From: Saccharicrinis sp963665705
Lineage (GTDB): Bacteria; Bacteroidota; Bacteroidia; Bacteroidales; Marinilabiliaceae
DNA length: 64,000 bases
Assembly (NCBI GenBank): GCA_963665705.1
Contig: OY762448.1
Coordinates: 1,674,001 to 1,738,000 of the forward strand
Reading direction: 5' to 3'
A model generated the notes under the pieces. It was given only the letters and a program-made list of their open reading frames with translations, was not told the origin of the DNA and did no database searches. Numbering within the stretch: position 1 is the stretch's first letter; each line of letters starts with the position of its first letter. The position numbers and the translations under genes were made by a program. This document shows positions 54,688 through 64,000 of the stretch, one piece after another.

Positions 54688-56391
54688 ATGGTAGTATTTA
54701 AAGAAAAGCATCTTAAACAGGTTGTGATTATTCTGATCATTGGAATCCTTGTTTTTTTATTGTTTGATTTTAATCAAGAAGTAAAAACTGTAAAAAGACA
54801 TAAAAAGGAGATTTTAGAGAATACCGCATATCAAACATTCTTCAAGAATTTGTTGTACAGGCGTTGGATTGCTATGCATGGTGGTGTTTATGTTCCTGTA
54901 TCAGAAGAAACACCTTCAAATCCTTATCTCAAAGTTGAAAACAAAGATATTTTTACTACAGATAGTGTACATCTGACGCTGGTAAATCCAGCGTATATGA
55001 CACGCCAGTCCTTTGATTTGAGTAATAAATTGGGGAGTGGTGAAATAGAAAAAATTACCAGTTTAGATCCCATTAATCCCATCAATACTCCCGATGCGTG
55101 GGAACAGAAAGCTTTAAAAATATTTAAGGATAGCATAAAATATTATGCTGATTTTGATACGATCAATGGCAAAGAGTACTACAGGTATATGCATGCTCTG
55201 GTTGTAGAAGAATCATGTTTTAGATGTCATCAGTATCAGGGTTATCAAGTGGGCGATGTCAGGGGCGGAATTTCTGTAGCCATTCCTATGGATCAATATA
55301 AAGAGCGTGGACAACGGGTTCTTTTATCCAAAGGACGATCCAGTATAATGATTTTTATTTTTTTGCTAGGTGTTGTATTGGTTTTTTATTGGAATGTAAG
55401 ACGAATGTTTCAAAAGGAATTAAAATTGAAACAGGAAAAAGAGCAGAAAAATAATGAGATTGAGCAAATCTTTGAGCATACACCCATGAGTATTTTTATT
55501 GTTAATAGTAATCTTCACTTGTTAAATGCAAATACTTTAGGGAAGGAAATTATAGGTGTAAACAAATTATCTCGAAATAAAATTACAATTGGACAGGCGT
55601 TGGGGTGTGGTTTTTTTAAAAGAATAGGTGAATGTACTGATTATTTTAATTGTTGCACTAAGTATAAAAATGGAGAAACTTGTTCTTTTGCTGAATTAAT
55701 TAAATATTCAATTGCAACAAAAAAAAATCAATTTAAAAAGGAGTTGGTTATTGATATAAAAAGAGATAATAAAATAGAGAGAAGAAGTTATGTTATATCA
55801 ACAGTTTTTCTATCTCAGGATAAGCAAGAAAGTATTCTTCTTATGATGGATGATGTTACCGAAACAGCTAATAATGAAAAAGAATTGAAGCAAATAAATG
55901 CACGATTAAAGGGTGTTGAGAGTATTATTTATTACAAAGCAAAATCAACTAATGATTTGTTAAACAGTGCTTTGTCTGAAATTATTAATTATACGAGTAG
56001 CGATACTGGTGCTGTTTATTATTACGATGAAACCAAAGGTATATTTATATTAAATAATTGGTCTGATTCTTTTAGTTTATCGTTACCAAATGATTTAAAA
56101 AACGCTACAAAAAATAATTTAAATTGTTTAGCAAGAGCTGTAAGGTTGAAAGAACCTATAATTAGAAATAGTGTAGATGAAAATTATACCTTTTATAAAA
56201 AAGGTACAGAAAAAGGATTAAAGTCCTTAACAATACCTATTATGAAAGAAGGAGGGATATTGGCGGTGGTTTGGGTTGCCAGTAAAACCAAAACTTATTC
56301 AGCATTTGATGCACAGCAGGTAACATTATTACTTGATGCAACATGGGTTTTGTTAGAACGAATGAATTTAATGGAGAAGTCAATACAATAA
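54688..56391 (+). CDS. Haem-binding Tll0287-like/PAS/GAF sensor without kinase domain
   Basis: 567 residues. A membrane segment at about 11-27 precedes a periplasmic DUF3365/Tll0287-like domain with a c-type haem motif CFRCH (Cys177, Cys180, His181). A second membrane segment is at about 218-236. A PAS domain (250-400) with a cysteine-rich stretch (GCGFFKRIGECTDYFNCC) and a GAF domain (420-560) follow. The protein ends there, with no histidine kinase, GGDEF or other output domain. It converges on the dnaE gene with a 4-bp gap. It probably senses redox or ligands and signals by protein contact. Confidence 0.82.
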   Translation: MVVFKEKHLKQVVIILIIGILVFLLFDFNQEVKTVKRHKKEILENTAYQTFFKNLLYRRWIAMHGGVYVPVSEETPSNPYLKVENKDIFTTDSVHLTLVNPAYMTRQSFDLSNKLGSGEIEKITSLDPINPINTPDAWEQKALKIFKDSIKYYADFDTINGKEYYRYMHALVVEESCFRCHQYQGYQVGDVRGGISVAIPMDQYKERGQRVLLSKGRSSIMIFIFLLGVVLVFYWNVRRMFQKELKLKQEKEQKNNEIEQIFEHTPMSIFIVNSNLHLLNANTLGKEIIGVNKLSRNKITIGQALGCGFFKRIGECTDYFNCCTKYKNGETCSFAELIKYSIATKKNQFKKELVIDIKRDNKIERRSYVISTVFLSQDKQESILLMMDDVTETANNEKELKQINARLKGVESIIYYKAKSTNDLLNSALSEIINYTSSDTGAVYYYDETKGIFILNNWSDSFSLSLPNDLKNATKNNLNCLARAVRLKEPIIRNSVDENYTFYKKGTEKGLKSLTIPIMKEGGILAVVWVASKTKTYSAFDAQQVTLLLDATWVLLERMNLMEKSIQ

Positions 56392-56395
56392 CTTT

Positions 56396-59335
56396 TTAGG
56401 CCGCTCTGGGGTCGGGAATAATGGGCATCTTAGCCATTTTTTCAACTTCAATACTCGCAAAGCCAAACTCCTCGGTAATGCGACCAAGGATAAGATACAT
56501 ACCATAACCTTTAAAAGGATAAGTTTGTAGTGAAGGAGGAAAGTGTGTGGTGTCATAAAAATTTCCATCAGTATCAATAAAAGTGGCAAAATGCATTAAT
56601 TGCTTTCTAACTGTTCTAACATATTTGATACATACGAGTTGTCCTATCATGCGAACCCTTTTTCCAATATGGTAGATAAGCTCATTCGCCCGTAGTCCAC
56701 CTCTAAAATTGGTTTCTAATAAGTCAAAGTAGGATAGGGTAACAGGAAAGCCTATTAATTCAATTTCATCATAAGCATCTTCAACCTTACTCCTGGCTAA
56801 TTTGGGTAGTTGATATTTTTTTTGAGGTATAGCAAAAAGAGATTGTGTACCTGACTTTTTTTTGCCAGGAGTAAGTAATAAATGCATCTCCCAAAGAAGT
56901 TCGCTTTTGCTTTTTCCTGTAAATCGTAAAGCTCCCATTCTAATTAGTATTACCATACTTTCTCTACCGGCTCCTGTTCGTTTAATAAAATCGTTCAAAT
57001 CCTTATAAGCTCCATTTTGTAGTCGTTCTGTATTTATATGTTTAGCCATTTTTGATTCCAGATTTTGCACATGAATAAATCCTAAATAAATATCTTTTCC
57101 TGTGATGGAAGTCGTGTATTGGCTATTGTTAACGCAAGGTGGATGAACTATAGCTCCCTGTCTTCGGGCTTCGTTAACATATACCCAGGTGTGATAAAAA
57201 CCTCCAAAATTATTAATGACAGCTACCATAAACTCTAGCGGGTAATGAGCTTTTAAATATAAGCTCTGAAAACTTTCAACAGCGTACGAGGCAGAGTGTG
57301 CTTTTGAAAAAGAATACCCTGCAAAAGATTCAATTTGTCGCCATACCTCATGCGTAATTTTATCAGGATATCCTTTTTGTCGGCAGTTGCTGAAAAATTT
57401 ATCCACAATGCGTTGAAACTCCTTTTTTGATCTGTATTTACCACTCATGGCTCTCCTGAGTACATCTGCGTCTGCTAAATCCAGACCCGCAAAATGATGA
57501 CAAACCTTTAGTACATCTTCCTGATAAACCATAACACCATAGGTTTCTTCCAGTTGTTCTTTCATTACCGGATGTAGATAGGCAATGTTATTAGGGTGAT
57601 GAAAACGTTGAATATATTCTCGCATCATTCCTGAACGTGCCACCCCCGGGCGAATGATAGAACTGGCAGCAACAAGAGTAAGGTAGTTATCGCATTGAAG
57701 TTTCTTTAGTAATCCTCTCATGGCCGGACTCTCAATGTAAAAACAACCATTGGTTTCAGCATTTTGAAGTTGGTCTTTTACTTGTTTGTCTACCATGAAT
57801 TTTTCTACCTGGTGAACGTCGATATCAACACCTTGATTTTGTAGTACAATTTGGGTACAATCTTTTATATGTCCAATACCCCGTTGCGAAAGAATATCCA
57901 GTTTTTCAAAACCAATATCTTCGGCAATATACATATCCCATTGTGTGGTAGGAAAGCCTTTGGGCGGCATATCAAGTGCAGTATAGCAAGTGATCGGTTC
58001 TTCTGATATTAATATTCCTCCGGCATGTATGGTTCTAAGGTTTGGAAAGTCTGTCATTAGTGAGCCAACATTGTTAATTCTTTGTTTGATTTGGTCATCT
58101 TTAGCTGATTCCGGATAATCTATCATCTGGTCAATTTCTTCTTTGGGTAAGCCATATACTTTACCCAATTCGCGAATAATTGATTTTCCTTTAAAGGTGC
58201 TCATGGCTCCCAATAGAGCTGTGTGTTTGGTGCCATATCTTTTAAAAATATAATCCTGAACATCATCTCGTTCTTTCCACGAATAATCAATATCAAAATC
58301 GGGAGGAGAGGAGCGTTTGGGATTTAAAAAACGCTCAAAATACAGGTTGAGTTTGATCGGATCAACATCGGTAATTTTTAAGCAGAAAGCAACAATACTA
58401 TTGGCTCCGCTACCTCGTCCTACATGGTAAAAGCCTCTCGACATAGAGTAACGAATAATATCCCAGGTAATTAAAAAGTAAGCAGCGAATCCTAATTTAT
58501 TAATGATGTGTAATTCTTTTTCAATTCTTTCTTTGGCGTGAATATTATTAGCTCCATATCGATATAGCATGCCATCGAGGGTAAGTTTTTCCAGTAGTTT
58601 TTTGTCATCGTAAATGCTTCCGGTAAATGTTTTTTTATTGCGAATAGTTGTAAAATCAAAGTCAAAACTACATTGTTTTAACAACTCCTCTGTGGTTTTT
58701 ATAATATCAGGAAATTGAGCATAGTTTTGTCGTATTTTATCAGTAGATAGAAGTGTATCTGTAATATGGCCGGTATCTTCGGGAGATAGCTGGCTCAATA
58801 AAATATTTTTATCAATTGCTCGTAGATGTCGGTGTAGTGAGTAGCCTTCTTCGTTAGCAAAAGTAGCAGGCAGCCAAACAACCAATTTATGCTGATGATA
58901 ACGATACGATGAGGAAATCAGCTTGCGTAGTTGCAGTGGTTGAATGCCTACAAACTCATTTTCCTGTAATTCCTTAGGTTGTATGCTTCCGTAAGGATAA
59001 ATAAGATAAGCATGATCAAAAGCGTTGGCTTTATTGGGTAGAGGTTTGTTAGAAAGGTTATGGCGAGTCAAAAAATTATTGAGTTCCATATAACCCTGAT
59101 TGTTTTTGGCAATGCCAATATATAATAGCTTGTGATCTTTTCTGAATTCGATGCCAGCTAAGGCTGTAATACCTACTTCACGACATGCTTTTATAAAATC
59201 AAACAGTCCGGTACTGTTATTAATATCAGTAAGTACCATTACTTTAATGCCTAGGGACAATGCTTTTTGAGCAAGTTCTTCGGGAGATAAAACTCCGTAT
59301 CGTAAGCTATAATATGTATGTGTATTTAAGTGCAT
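56396..59335 (-). CDS. dnaE2: Error-prone DNA polymerase III alpha subunit (DnaE2-like)
   Basis: 979 residues, about 200 fewer than replicative DnaE. An N-terminal PHP domain (MHLNTHTYYSLRYG, VLTDINN, ALAGIEF) is followed by the C-family palm with VGRGSGANSIVAF and catalytic Asp residues in SPPDFDIDYSW, then helix-hairpin-helix and OB-fold regions. It lies downstream of dinB on the same strand and shares the LexA-like control region, so I take it as the translesion polymerase of a mutagenesis cassette. The replicative dnaE must be elsewhere. Confidence 0.88.
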   Translation of the reverse strand: MHLNTHTYYSLRYGVLSPEELAQKALSLGIKVMVLTDINNSTGLFDFIKACREVGITALAGIEFRKDHKLLYIGIAKNNQGYMELNNFLTRHNLSNKPLPNKANAFDHAYLIYPYGSIQPKELQENEFVGIQPLQLRKLISSSYRYHQHKLVVWLPATFANEEGYSLHRHLRAIDKNILLSQLSPEDTGHITDTLLSTDKIRQNYAQFPDIIKTTEELLKQCSFDFDFTTIRNKKTFTGSIYDDKKLLEKLTLDGMLYRYGANNIHAKERIEKELHIINKLGFAAYFLITWDIIRYSMSRGFYHVGRGSGANSIVAFCLKITDVDPIKLNLYFERFLNPKRSSPPDFDIDYSWKERDDVQDYIFKRYGTKHTALLGAMSTFKGKSIIRELGKVYGLPKEEIDQMIDYPESAKDDQIKQRINNVGSLMTDFPNLRTIHAGGILISEEPITCYTALDMPPKGFPTTQWDMYIAEDIGFEKLDILSQRGIGHIKDCTQIVLQNQGVDIDVHQVEKFMVDKQVKDQLQNAETNGCFYIESPAMRGLLKKLQCDNYLTLVAASSIIRPGVARSGMMREYIQRFHHPNNIAYLHPVMKEQLEETYGVMVYQEDVLKVCHHFAGLDLADADVLRRAMSGKYRSKKEFQRIVDKFFSNCRQKGYPDKITHEVWRQIESFAGYSFSKAHSASYAVESFQSLYLKAHYPLEFMVAVINNFGGFYHTWVYVNEARRQGAIVHPPCVNNSQYTTSITGKDIYLGFIHVQNLESKMAKHINTERLQNGAYKDLNDFIKRTGAGRESMVILIRMGALRFTGKSKSELLWEMHLLLTPGKKKSGTQSLFAIPQKKYQLPKLARSKVEDAYDEIELIGFPVTLSYFDLLETNFRGGLRANELIYHIGKRVRMIGQLVCIKYVRTVRKQLMHFATFIDTDGNFYDTTHFPPSLQTYPFKGYGMYLILGRITEEFGFASIEVEKMAKMPIIPDPRAA

Positions 59336-59355
59336 TTTTATTTATTTCCATGTTT

Positions 59356-59425
<70 letters not shown>

Positions 59426-59441
59426 CTTTTGCTATTAACTC

Positions 59442-60593
59442 TTATCGCATGGCTGCAGCTCTTCCAACGGAATTTTTTCCGTAGCGTTTTCTTATTTTAT
59501 CCATCGCCAGATATAGATTTACGGTTTCAGGAGTATCTTCAAATAAGTTCAATTGTTGTGTTCCTGTAATTAAACTGCTAAGTCTTATTCCTAGTAAGCG
59601 TATAAGCATTCGTCGGGTGTATACACGTTTAAAAAGATCCTGAGCTATAGAAATAATATCATGGTCAAAAGACGTGTAAGGGATGCGTTTTTGTAGAGAA
59701 TGCGTATCGAAATTTGAATATTTTATTTTTACTGATATGCAGCCTGTTAGTTTTTGTTTGCTGCGAAGTTCAAATGCAAGTTTTTCTGACATGCGAATAA
59801 TTAGTTCGTTCAAATAGCGAATATCAGTGGTGTCTTGCTCAAAAGTTTGCTCCGTACTCATCGATTTTTGTTCAGTATATCTAATGACCGGAGTTGGGTC
59901 TATTCCGTTGGCTTTTTTCCATATGGAGATGCCGTTTTTACCCAACACCCTTTGCATCATATCAATAGGTACCTGACTTAAGGTTTCAATATTTACCACT
60001 CCCATAGAACGTAATAGTTGATAGGTTTTTGGACCTAGCATAGGTATTTTTTTTATGGAGAGGGGATTTAAAAACGGTTGTACGGATGTTGGCATTACTT
60101 CCATTTCTCCATTAGGTTTGGCTTCTCCTGTTGCAATTTTTGATACTGTTTTATTTACCGATAAGCCAAAGGAAATAGGTAAACCTGTTTCTTTAATGAT
60201 GGTTTGACGAAGTTCTTTACTCCATTTTAAGCATCCAAAAAAACGGTCCATTCCGGTTAAATCCATATAATGCTCATCAATAGATGCTTTTTCATAAACA
60301 GGAGCTCGCTCTGCAATAATTTCGGTTACAATACGTGATTGTTTGGTGTATTCTTCCATGTCACCTCTGATAAAATAAGCATCGCCACACAATTGACGAG
60401 CCATTTTCATGGGCATAGCAGAGTGTACACCAAATTTTCGTGCTTCGTAGCTGCACCCAGCCACTACGCCTCTGTCCGACATACCTCCTATAATGACGGG
60501 CTTGCCATTTAGAATGCTGTTGTTCAATCTTTCCACCGACACAAAGAATGTGTCCAAATCCATATGCACTATTTGTCGTTGACTACCAGACAT
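59442..60593 (-). CDS. dinB: Y-family DNA polymerase IV
   Basis: 383 residues. Catalytic acidic residues are in IVHMDLDTFFVSVERL and in KASIDEHYMDLTGM, so unlike ImuB it should be an active polymerase. The little-finger domain follows from about 235. The sequence SIDEHYMDL differs from the usual SIDEAYLDL by a His, which is unusual. It is the first gene of the leftward dinB-dnaE operon, divergent from the S24 repressor. Expected to act in translesion synthesis after DNA damage. Confidence 0.92.
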   Translation of the reverse strand: MSGSQRQIVHMDLDTFFVSVERLNNSILNGKPVIIGGMSDRGVVAGCSYEARKFGVHSAMPMKMARQLCGDAYFIRGDMEEYTKQSRIVTEIIAERAPVYEKASIDEHYMDLTGMDRFFGCLKWSKELRQTIIKETGLPISFGLSVNKTVSKIATGEAKPNGEMEVMPTSVQPFLNPLSIKKIPMLGPKTYQLLRSMGVVNIETLSQVPIDMMQRVLGKNGISIWKKANGIDPTPVIRYTEQKSMSTEQTFEQDTTDIRYLNELIIRMSEKLAFELRSKQKLTGCISVKIKYSNFDTHSLQKRIPYTSFDHDIISIAQDLFKRVYTRRMLIRLLGIRLSSLITGTQQLNLFEDTPETVNLYLAMDKIRKRYGKNSVGRAAAMR

Positions 60594-60606
60594 CTTTTTA
60601 TATAAA

Positions 60607-60662
60607 TGATTAGAAAATAATCAAAATTGTGTTTATAAATTAATCAAAAATGATTATATTTG
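60607..60662. promoter_or_regulatory. Palindromic operators and promoter between dinB and the LexA-like gene
   Basis: Two inverted repeats of the same half-site: TGATTA-5 bp-TAATCA (60607-60623) and TAATCA-4 bp-TGATTA (60641-60656). A lone TGATTAGAA half-site lies at 60692-60700. The second palindrome overlaps TATATTTG (60655-60662), a rightward -7 element with TTTA at 60632-60635 as a weak -33. Position and symmetry suggest binding by the adjacent repressor to control both divergent transcripts. Confidence 0.65.
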
Positions 60663-60765
60663 AAAGAAAAAGAAGGTTTTATTTTATGTTGTGATTAGAA
60701 TGTAGTCGATATAAAGTAGAACATTTTCAGGTGTTTTAGTTGTTCATATCTTTTTATCAGGAAAT

Positions 60766-61572
60766 ATGTTTTTTAGTTCAAATATTAAATTCTTACGTAA
60801 GCGTAAAAAACGAACACAGGATGATGTAGCGGTTGCTTTAAATATGAAGCGTTCTACATTGAGTGGATATGAAAATGGAGTTGCTCAGCCAAATGTTTCT
60901 GTTTTAGTTGCTTTTTCAGGCTATTTTAATGTAGCCATAGATACCTTAATAAAAGTAGATTTAACTGCACTTAGAGAAAGTCAGCTTTCGCAACTTGAAA
61001 ATGGATTTGATGTATTTGTGAAAGGGAGCGGGTTAAGGGTGTTGGTTTCCACGGTTGATTCAGAAAATCGCGAAAATATTGAATTGGTGCCGGAAAAAGC
61101 AAAGGCTGGGTATACTACAGGCTTTTCGGATCCGGAGTATGTTAAGGATTTGCCGGTATTTCAATTGCCTTTTTTATCTAGTGAAAAAAAATACAGAACA
61201 TTTCAAATTGCCGGAGATTCCATGTTACCAGTTCCTAGCGGATCTTGGGTAACAGGTGAGTTTTTACTTGATTGGCGAAATATAAAAACAGGAACACCAT
61301 GTGTTATTATAACTCAGGATGATGGGGTTGTATTTAAAATAGTAGAGAATAAATTGGATGAAGAAAAAGTCTTGCTTTTGCATTCTTTAAATCCTCTTTA
61401 TAAACCTTATAAAATAGCTGCAGAAAGTATTTGTGAGGTGTGGAAGTTCGTACATTATATTAGTAATATAATGCCTGATATTCAAGAGGAATCTGTTGAT
61501 TTAGAACAAACTGTTGCTGGATTACAACAGGAAATTATTCGTATAAAAGAACGGATGGGGTGGAAAGAATAA
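60766..61572 (+). CDS. LexA-like XRE/S24 repressor
   Basis: 268 residues. An XRE-type HTH (residues 5-60: LRKRKKRTQDDVAVALNMKRSTLSGYENG) is joined to a C-terminal S24 self-cleavage domain. Catalytic Ser is in IAGDSMLPVPSGS and Lys in GVVFKIVEN. This is the lambda-CI/LexA-type arrangement but with an XRE, not a LexA, DNA-binding domain. It is divergent from dinB and dnaE and most likely represses them until RecA-triggered self-cleavage. A C-terminal coiled coil (LEQTVAGLQQEIIRIKERM) is present. Confidence 0.9.
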   Translation: MFFSSNIKFLRKRKKRTQDDVAVALNMKRSTLSGYENGVAQPNVSVLVAFSGYFNVAIDTLIKVDLTALRESQLSQLENGFDVFVKGSGLRVLVSTVDSENRENIELVPEKAKAGYTTGFSDPEYVKDLPVFQLPFLSSEKKYRTFQIAGDSMLPVPSGSWVTGEFLLDWRNIKTGTPCVIITQDDGVVFKIVENKLDEEKVLLLHSLNPLYKPYKIAAESICEVWKFVHYISNIMPDIQEESVDLEQTVAGLQQEIIRIKERMGWKE

Positions 61573-61895
61573 GTGGCAAAAGTTGTGTTATATGGGGGAT
61601 TACTCATGCAAATTGCCAGATTATAAATAAGGACAAATTACTTTTTTATTATACTTTTACTTAATGCGATTATATTTATGAAGTATAAAATTTTTTACAT
61701 TAATATTGAAATGGAATTCATTCTCCTTAATAATTGACTTTTTGACAACATTATCAGGAGTTTACTTGTTTCAAATGAGGAATGTGCAATTTCTTTATTG
61801 TGTTTGTGCAATTTCTTAAATTGTAATGGATCGTGTATTAATCTGAATTTGATATGTACTTTGAATTCAGGAAGTTTATGCATAACAGAAATAAC
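61573..61895. other. Gap upstream of fbp with a 22-bp-spaced direct repeat
   Basis: About 320 bp without a gene. TGTGCAATTTCTT occurs twice, at 61783-61795 and 61805-61817. The 22-bp offset is about two helical turns, as for a dimeric regulator's sites. No exact TAnnTTTG is seen before the chosen fbp start; TACTTTG at 61857-61863 is the nearest. Confidence 0.45.
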
Positions 61896-63869
61896 ATGGA
61901 AAAAAAAACATATAGTGAAGATGAATTAAAATATCTTAACTTACTTTCTCAAAAATTCCCAACAGTACAGGCTGCTTGTACAGAAATCATTAATCTTGAA
62001 TCTATACTTAACCTTCCGAAAGGAAGCGAACACTTTCTGACAGATATTCATGGAGAGTACGAAACGTTTAGTCATGTTTTGCGCAATGCTTCAGGTATGG
62101 TTCGAAAAAAGATTGATTCTGTTTACCAGTATACCTTGAGTGAGAAAGATAGAAATCAATTAGCAACTCTTATTTATTATCCGGAAGAAAAACTGGAACT
62201 CATAGTTAAAGATGAGAAAGATTTAGAAAATTGGTATTCTATCACCATTCGAAGATTAATTGAGGTGGCAAGAGTTGCTGCCGACAAATTTACGCGTTCA
62301 AAAATTCGTAAAGCAATGCCTTCTGATTTTGCTTATGTTATGGATGAACTTTTGGATGAACATAAAGCCAAAAAGGAATTATATTTTGATAGTATTATTA
62401 AGTCAATTATAAAAGTTGAAAGGGCTAATTATTTTATCATAGCTATTAGTAAATTTATAAAACGGCTTTTAATTGATCGATTACATATTATTGGAGATAT
62501 TTTTGATCGGGGACCTTATGCTGATAAGGTGATGGATTTGATTCAGGATCACCATTCTGTAGATATTCAATGGGGAAACCATGATATTGTTTGGATGGCT
62601 GCAGCAACAGGTATAAAGGCTAGTATTGCTGCAGTTATACGAATAAGTGCCCGTTATAATAATTTATCTACTCTGGAAGATGCTTATGGAATTAACTTGC
62701 TTCCTTTAGCAACATTTGCATTGAAAGCTTATGCAAAAGATCCATGTCATGAGTTTGTTCCTGTTAATACTCCTGAAGAAAATTTAGGATCAACGCAGAT
62801 TAAGTTGATCAGTAAAATGCATAAGGCTATATCCATTCTGGAGATGAAGCTAAAAGGAGAAATTATTCAACGAAATCCGGAATTAGGAATGGATGATCGT
62901 ATGCTGTTGGATAAAATAAATTATGAGGAAGGAACTGTTCTTATCAATGGAAAGTCATATGAATTAAAAGATAAATTATTTCAAACGATTGATCCTAAGC
63001 ATCCTTATAAGTTGACAAAAGAGGAAGAGCAATTAATTGAAAAATTACGTTTTTCATTTTTGAATTGTGATAAACTTCAGCGCCATGTTAAAACCTTATT
63101 TACAAAAGGAGGTACTTATTTAACCTATAATTCAAATTTATTATATCATGGCTGTATTCCTCTCGACGAGGAGGGGCAATTTAAACAGGTTACCCTTCAT
63201 GGTGAAAAATATAGCGGTAAAGCCTTATGTGATCAATATGATCTGATCTGTCGACGTGCTTATTTAAACCGGGAAAACCGCGAGAGGGAGATTAAAGATC
63301 AGGATTATATGTGGTCTTTGTGGAGTGGTGCTGATTCTCCGCTTTTTGGTAAAAAGAAAATGGCCACTTTTGAGCGTTATTTTATTGCGGATAAAGAAGT
63401 CCATAAGGAGGAAGGGAATTTGTATTATAAGTTGCGAGACGATAAAGAAACTTGTTGTCGAATCTTAGAAGAATTCGGCTTAGATCCTGAGAGCTCTCAT
63501 ATTGTTAATGGTCATGTACCGGTAAAAGTAACCAAAGGAGAAAGTCCTGTTAAGGCAGAAGGTAAGTTATTTGTAATTGATGGCGGCATGTCCAGGCCAT
63601 ATCAAAAAGTAACAGGTATTGCAGGATATACATTAATTTACGATTCTTATAACTTGATTTTAGCAGAGCATGCTCCATTTGAATCGAGGCGAAAAGCCAT
63701 TGAAGATGAGGATGATATTGTATCTATTCGTAATATGATTGAACATGCAAATGTCAGAATTAGAGTTGGAGATACGGATATTGGTGTAAGCTTAAAACAA
63801 CAAATTGATAATCTGAATAGATTGCTAGATGCTTATCGTAAAGGTGTTGTTAAGGTGAAACAGGTTTAA
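61896..63869 (+). CDS. fbp: Class III fructose-1,6-bisphosphatase
   Basis: 657 residues from the ATG at 61896 (MEKKTYSEDELKYLNLL); in-frame ATGs at 61854 and 61878 would add up to 14 residues. This is the large Bacillus-type enzyme with a calcineurin-like metallophosphatase core: TDIHGEYETFSHV, IIGDIFDRGPYADKVMD, WGNHDIVWM and IVNGHVPVK. It dephosphorylates fructose 1,6-bisphosphate in gluconeogenesis. It is a single gene, well separated from the mutagenesis cassette. Confidence 0.95.
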   Translation: MEKKTYSEDELKYLNLLSQKFPTVQAACTEIINLESILNLPKGSEHFLTDIHGEYETFSHVLRNASGMVRKKIDSVYQYTLSEKDRNQLATLIYYPEEKLELIVKDEKDLENWYSITIRRLIEVARVAADKFTRSKIRKAMPSDFAYVMDELLDEHKAKKELYFDSIIKSIIKVERANYFIIAISKFIKRLLIDRLHIIGDIFDRGPYADKVMDLIQDHHSVDIQWGNHDIVWMAAATGIKASIAAVIRISARYNNLSTLEDAYGINLLPLATFALKAYAKDPCHEFVPVNTPEENLGSTQIKLISKMHKAISILEMKLKGEIIQRNPELGMDDRMLLDKINYEEGTVLINGKSYELKDKLFQTIDPKHPYKLTKEEEQLIEKLRFSFLNCDKLQRHVKTLFTKGGTYLTYNSNLLYHGCIPLDEEGQFKQVTLHGEKYSGKALCDQYDLICRRAYLNRENREREIKDQDYMWSLWSGADSPLFGKKKMATFERYFIADKEVHKEEGNLYYKLRDDKETCCRILEEFGLDPESSHIVNGHVPVKVTKGESPVKAEGKLFVIDGGMSRPYQKVTGIAGYTLIYDSYNLILAEHAPFESRRKAIEDEDDIVSIRNMIEHANVRIRVGDTDIGVSLKQQIDNLNRLLDAYRKGVVKVKQV

Positions 63870-63930
63870 TTTTAGTGTAATTCAAAAAGTGGACTTACAT
63901 CAAAGTCATTGGAATAAATAGAACTAATAT

Positions 63931-63966
63931 GCAGTAGGGTTAAAAAATAGCTTGAAGCCCTACTGC
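63931..63966. repeat. Inverted repeat downstream of fbp
   Basis: GCAGTAGGG (63931-63939) and CCCTACTGC (63958-63966) are exact complements with an 18-base loop. No T run follows on the plus strand, so it is a weak terminator candidate for fbp, or a signal for whatever lies beyond the window. Confidence 0.45.
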
Positions 63967-64000
63967 GCGATATAAAAGAGTATTTCTTTAAACCTAATTA

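Overview
This window is A+T-rich chromosomal DNA from a member of the Bacteroidota, most likely an anaerobic or facultative Marinilabiliales/Marinifilaceae-like marine or gut-type bacterium. The evidence is the 286-residue primary sigma factor typical of the phylum, promoters of the TAnnTTTG type, DUF4248, DUF4154 and DUF4382 proteins, plug-only TonB receptors and a class III fructose-bisphosphatase. An anaerobic lifestyle is suggested by a glycyl radical enzyme, a flavodiiron protein and tryptophanase. No species can be named from sequence reading alone.

Region 1 (1 to about 10,700) looks like the end of an integrated genomic island next to tRNA-Ser. It holds a DUF4248 protein, an IS4-family element abutting the C-terminal half of an SF2/SNF2-like helicase, a subtilase (S8) gene converging on a AAA+ ATPase gene, a 991-residue TOTE-type primase-helicase, a small excisionase-like HTH protein, and a tyrosine integrase that has lost its catalytic domain. 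The integrase remnant points at two identical tRNA-Ser(UGA) genes. This is the accessory, conflict-related part of the window and the most likely place for an undescribed system.

Region 2 (11,346 to 17,311) is an ECF sigma / membrane-anchored regulator / envelope-protein operon, followed by a PAS sensor kinase and a stand-alone receiver. Region 3 (17,544 to 24,592) holds amtB-PII, htpG, a membrane class III nucleotide cyclase, a secreted protein of unknown function and an OmpR-type regulator. Region 4 (24,617 to 37,082) is mostly core: sensor kinase, GH28 lipoprotein, gyrB, flavodiiron protein, SPOR lipoprotein, mltG, dapF, HtrA protease and rpoD. The 545-bp gap at 26,243-26,787 may encode a small RNA.

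Region 5 (37,354 to 56,391) is metabolic and envelope. It has a trans-4-hydroxy-L-proline dehydratase with a minimal activase, an S37-type peptidase and a YceI-porin-YceI-Rrf2 cluster. It also has two tandem TonB-receptor/YfiR pairs sharing an ECF-like promoter, tryptophanase, a DUF4382 lipoprotein and a haem-PAS-GAF sensor without a transmitter domain. Region 6 (56,396 to 63,869) is an inducible mutagenesis cassette: a LexA-like S24 repressor divergent from dinB and a short dnaE, with palindromic operators between them and an array of 7-bp repeats between the two polymerases. Class III fbp follows.
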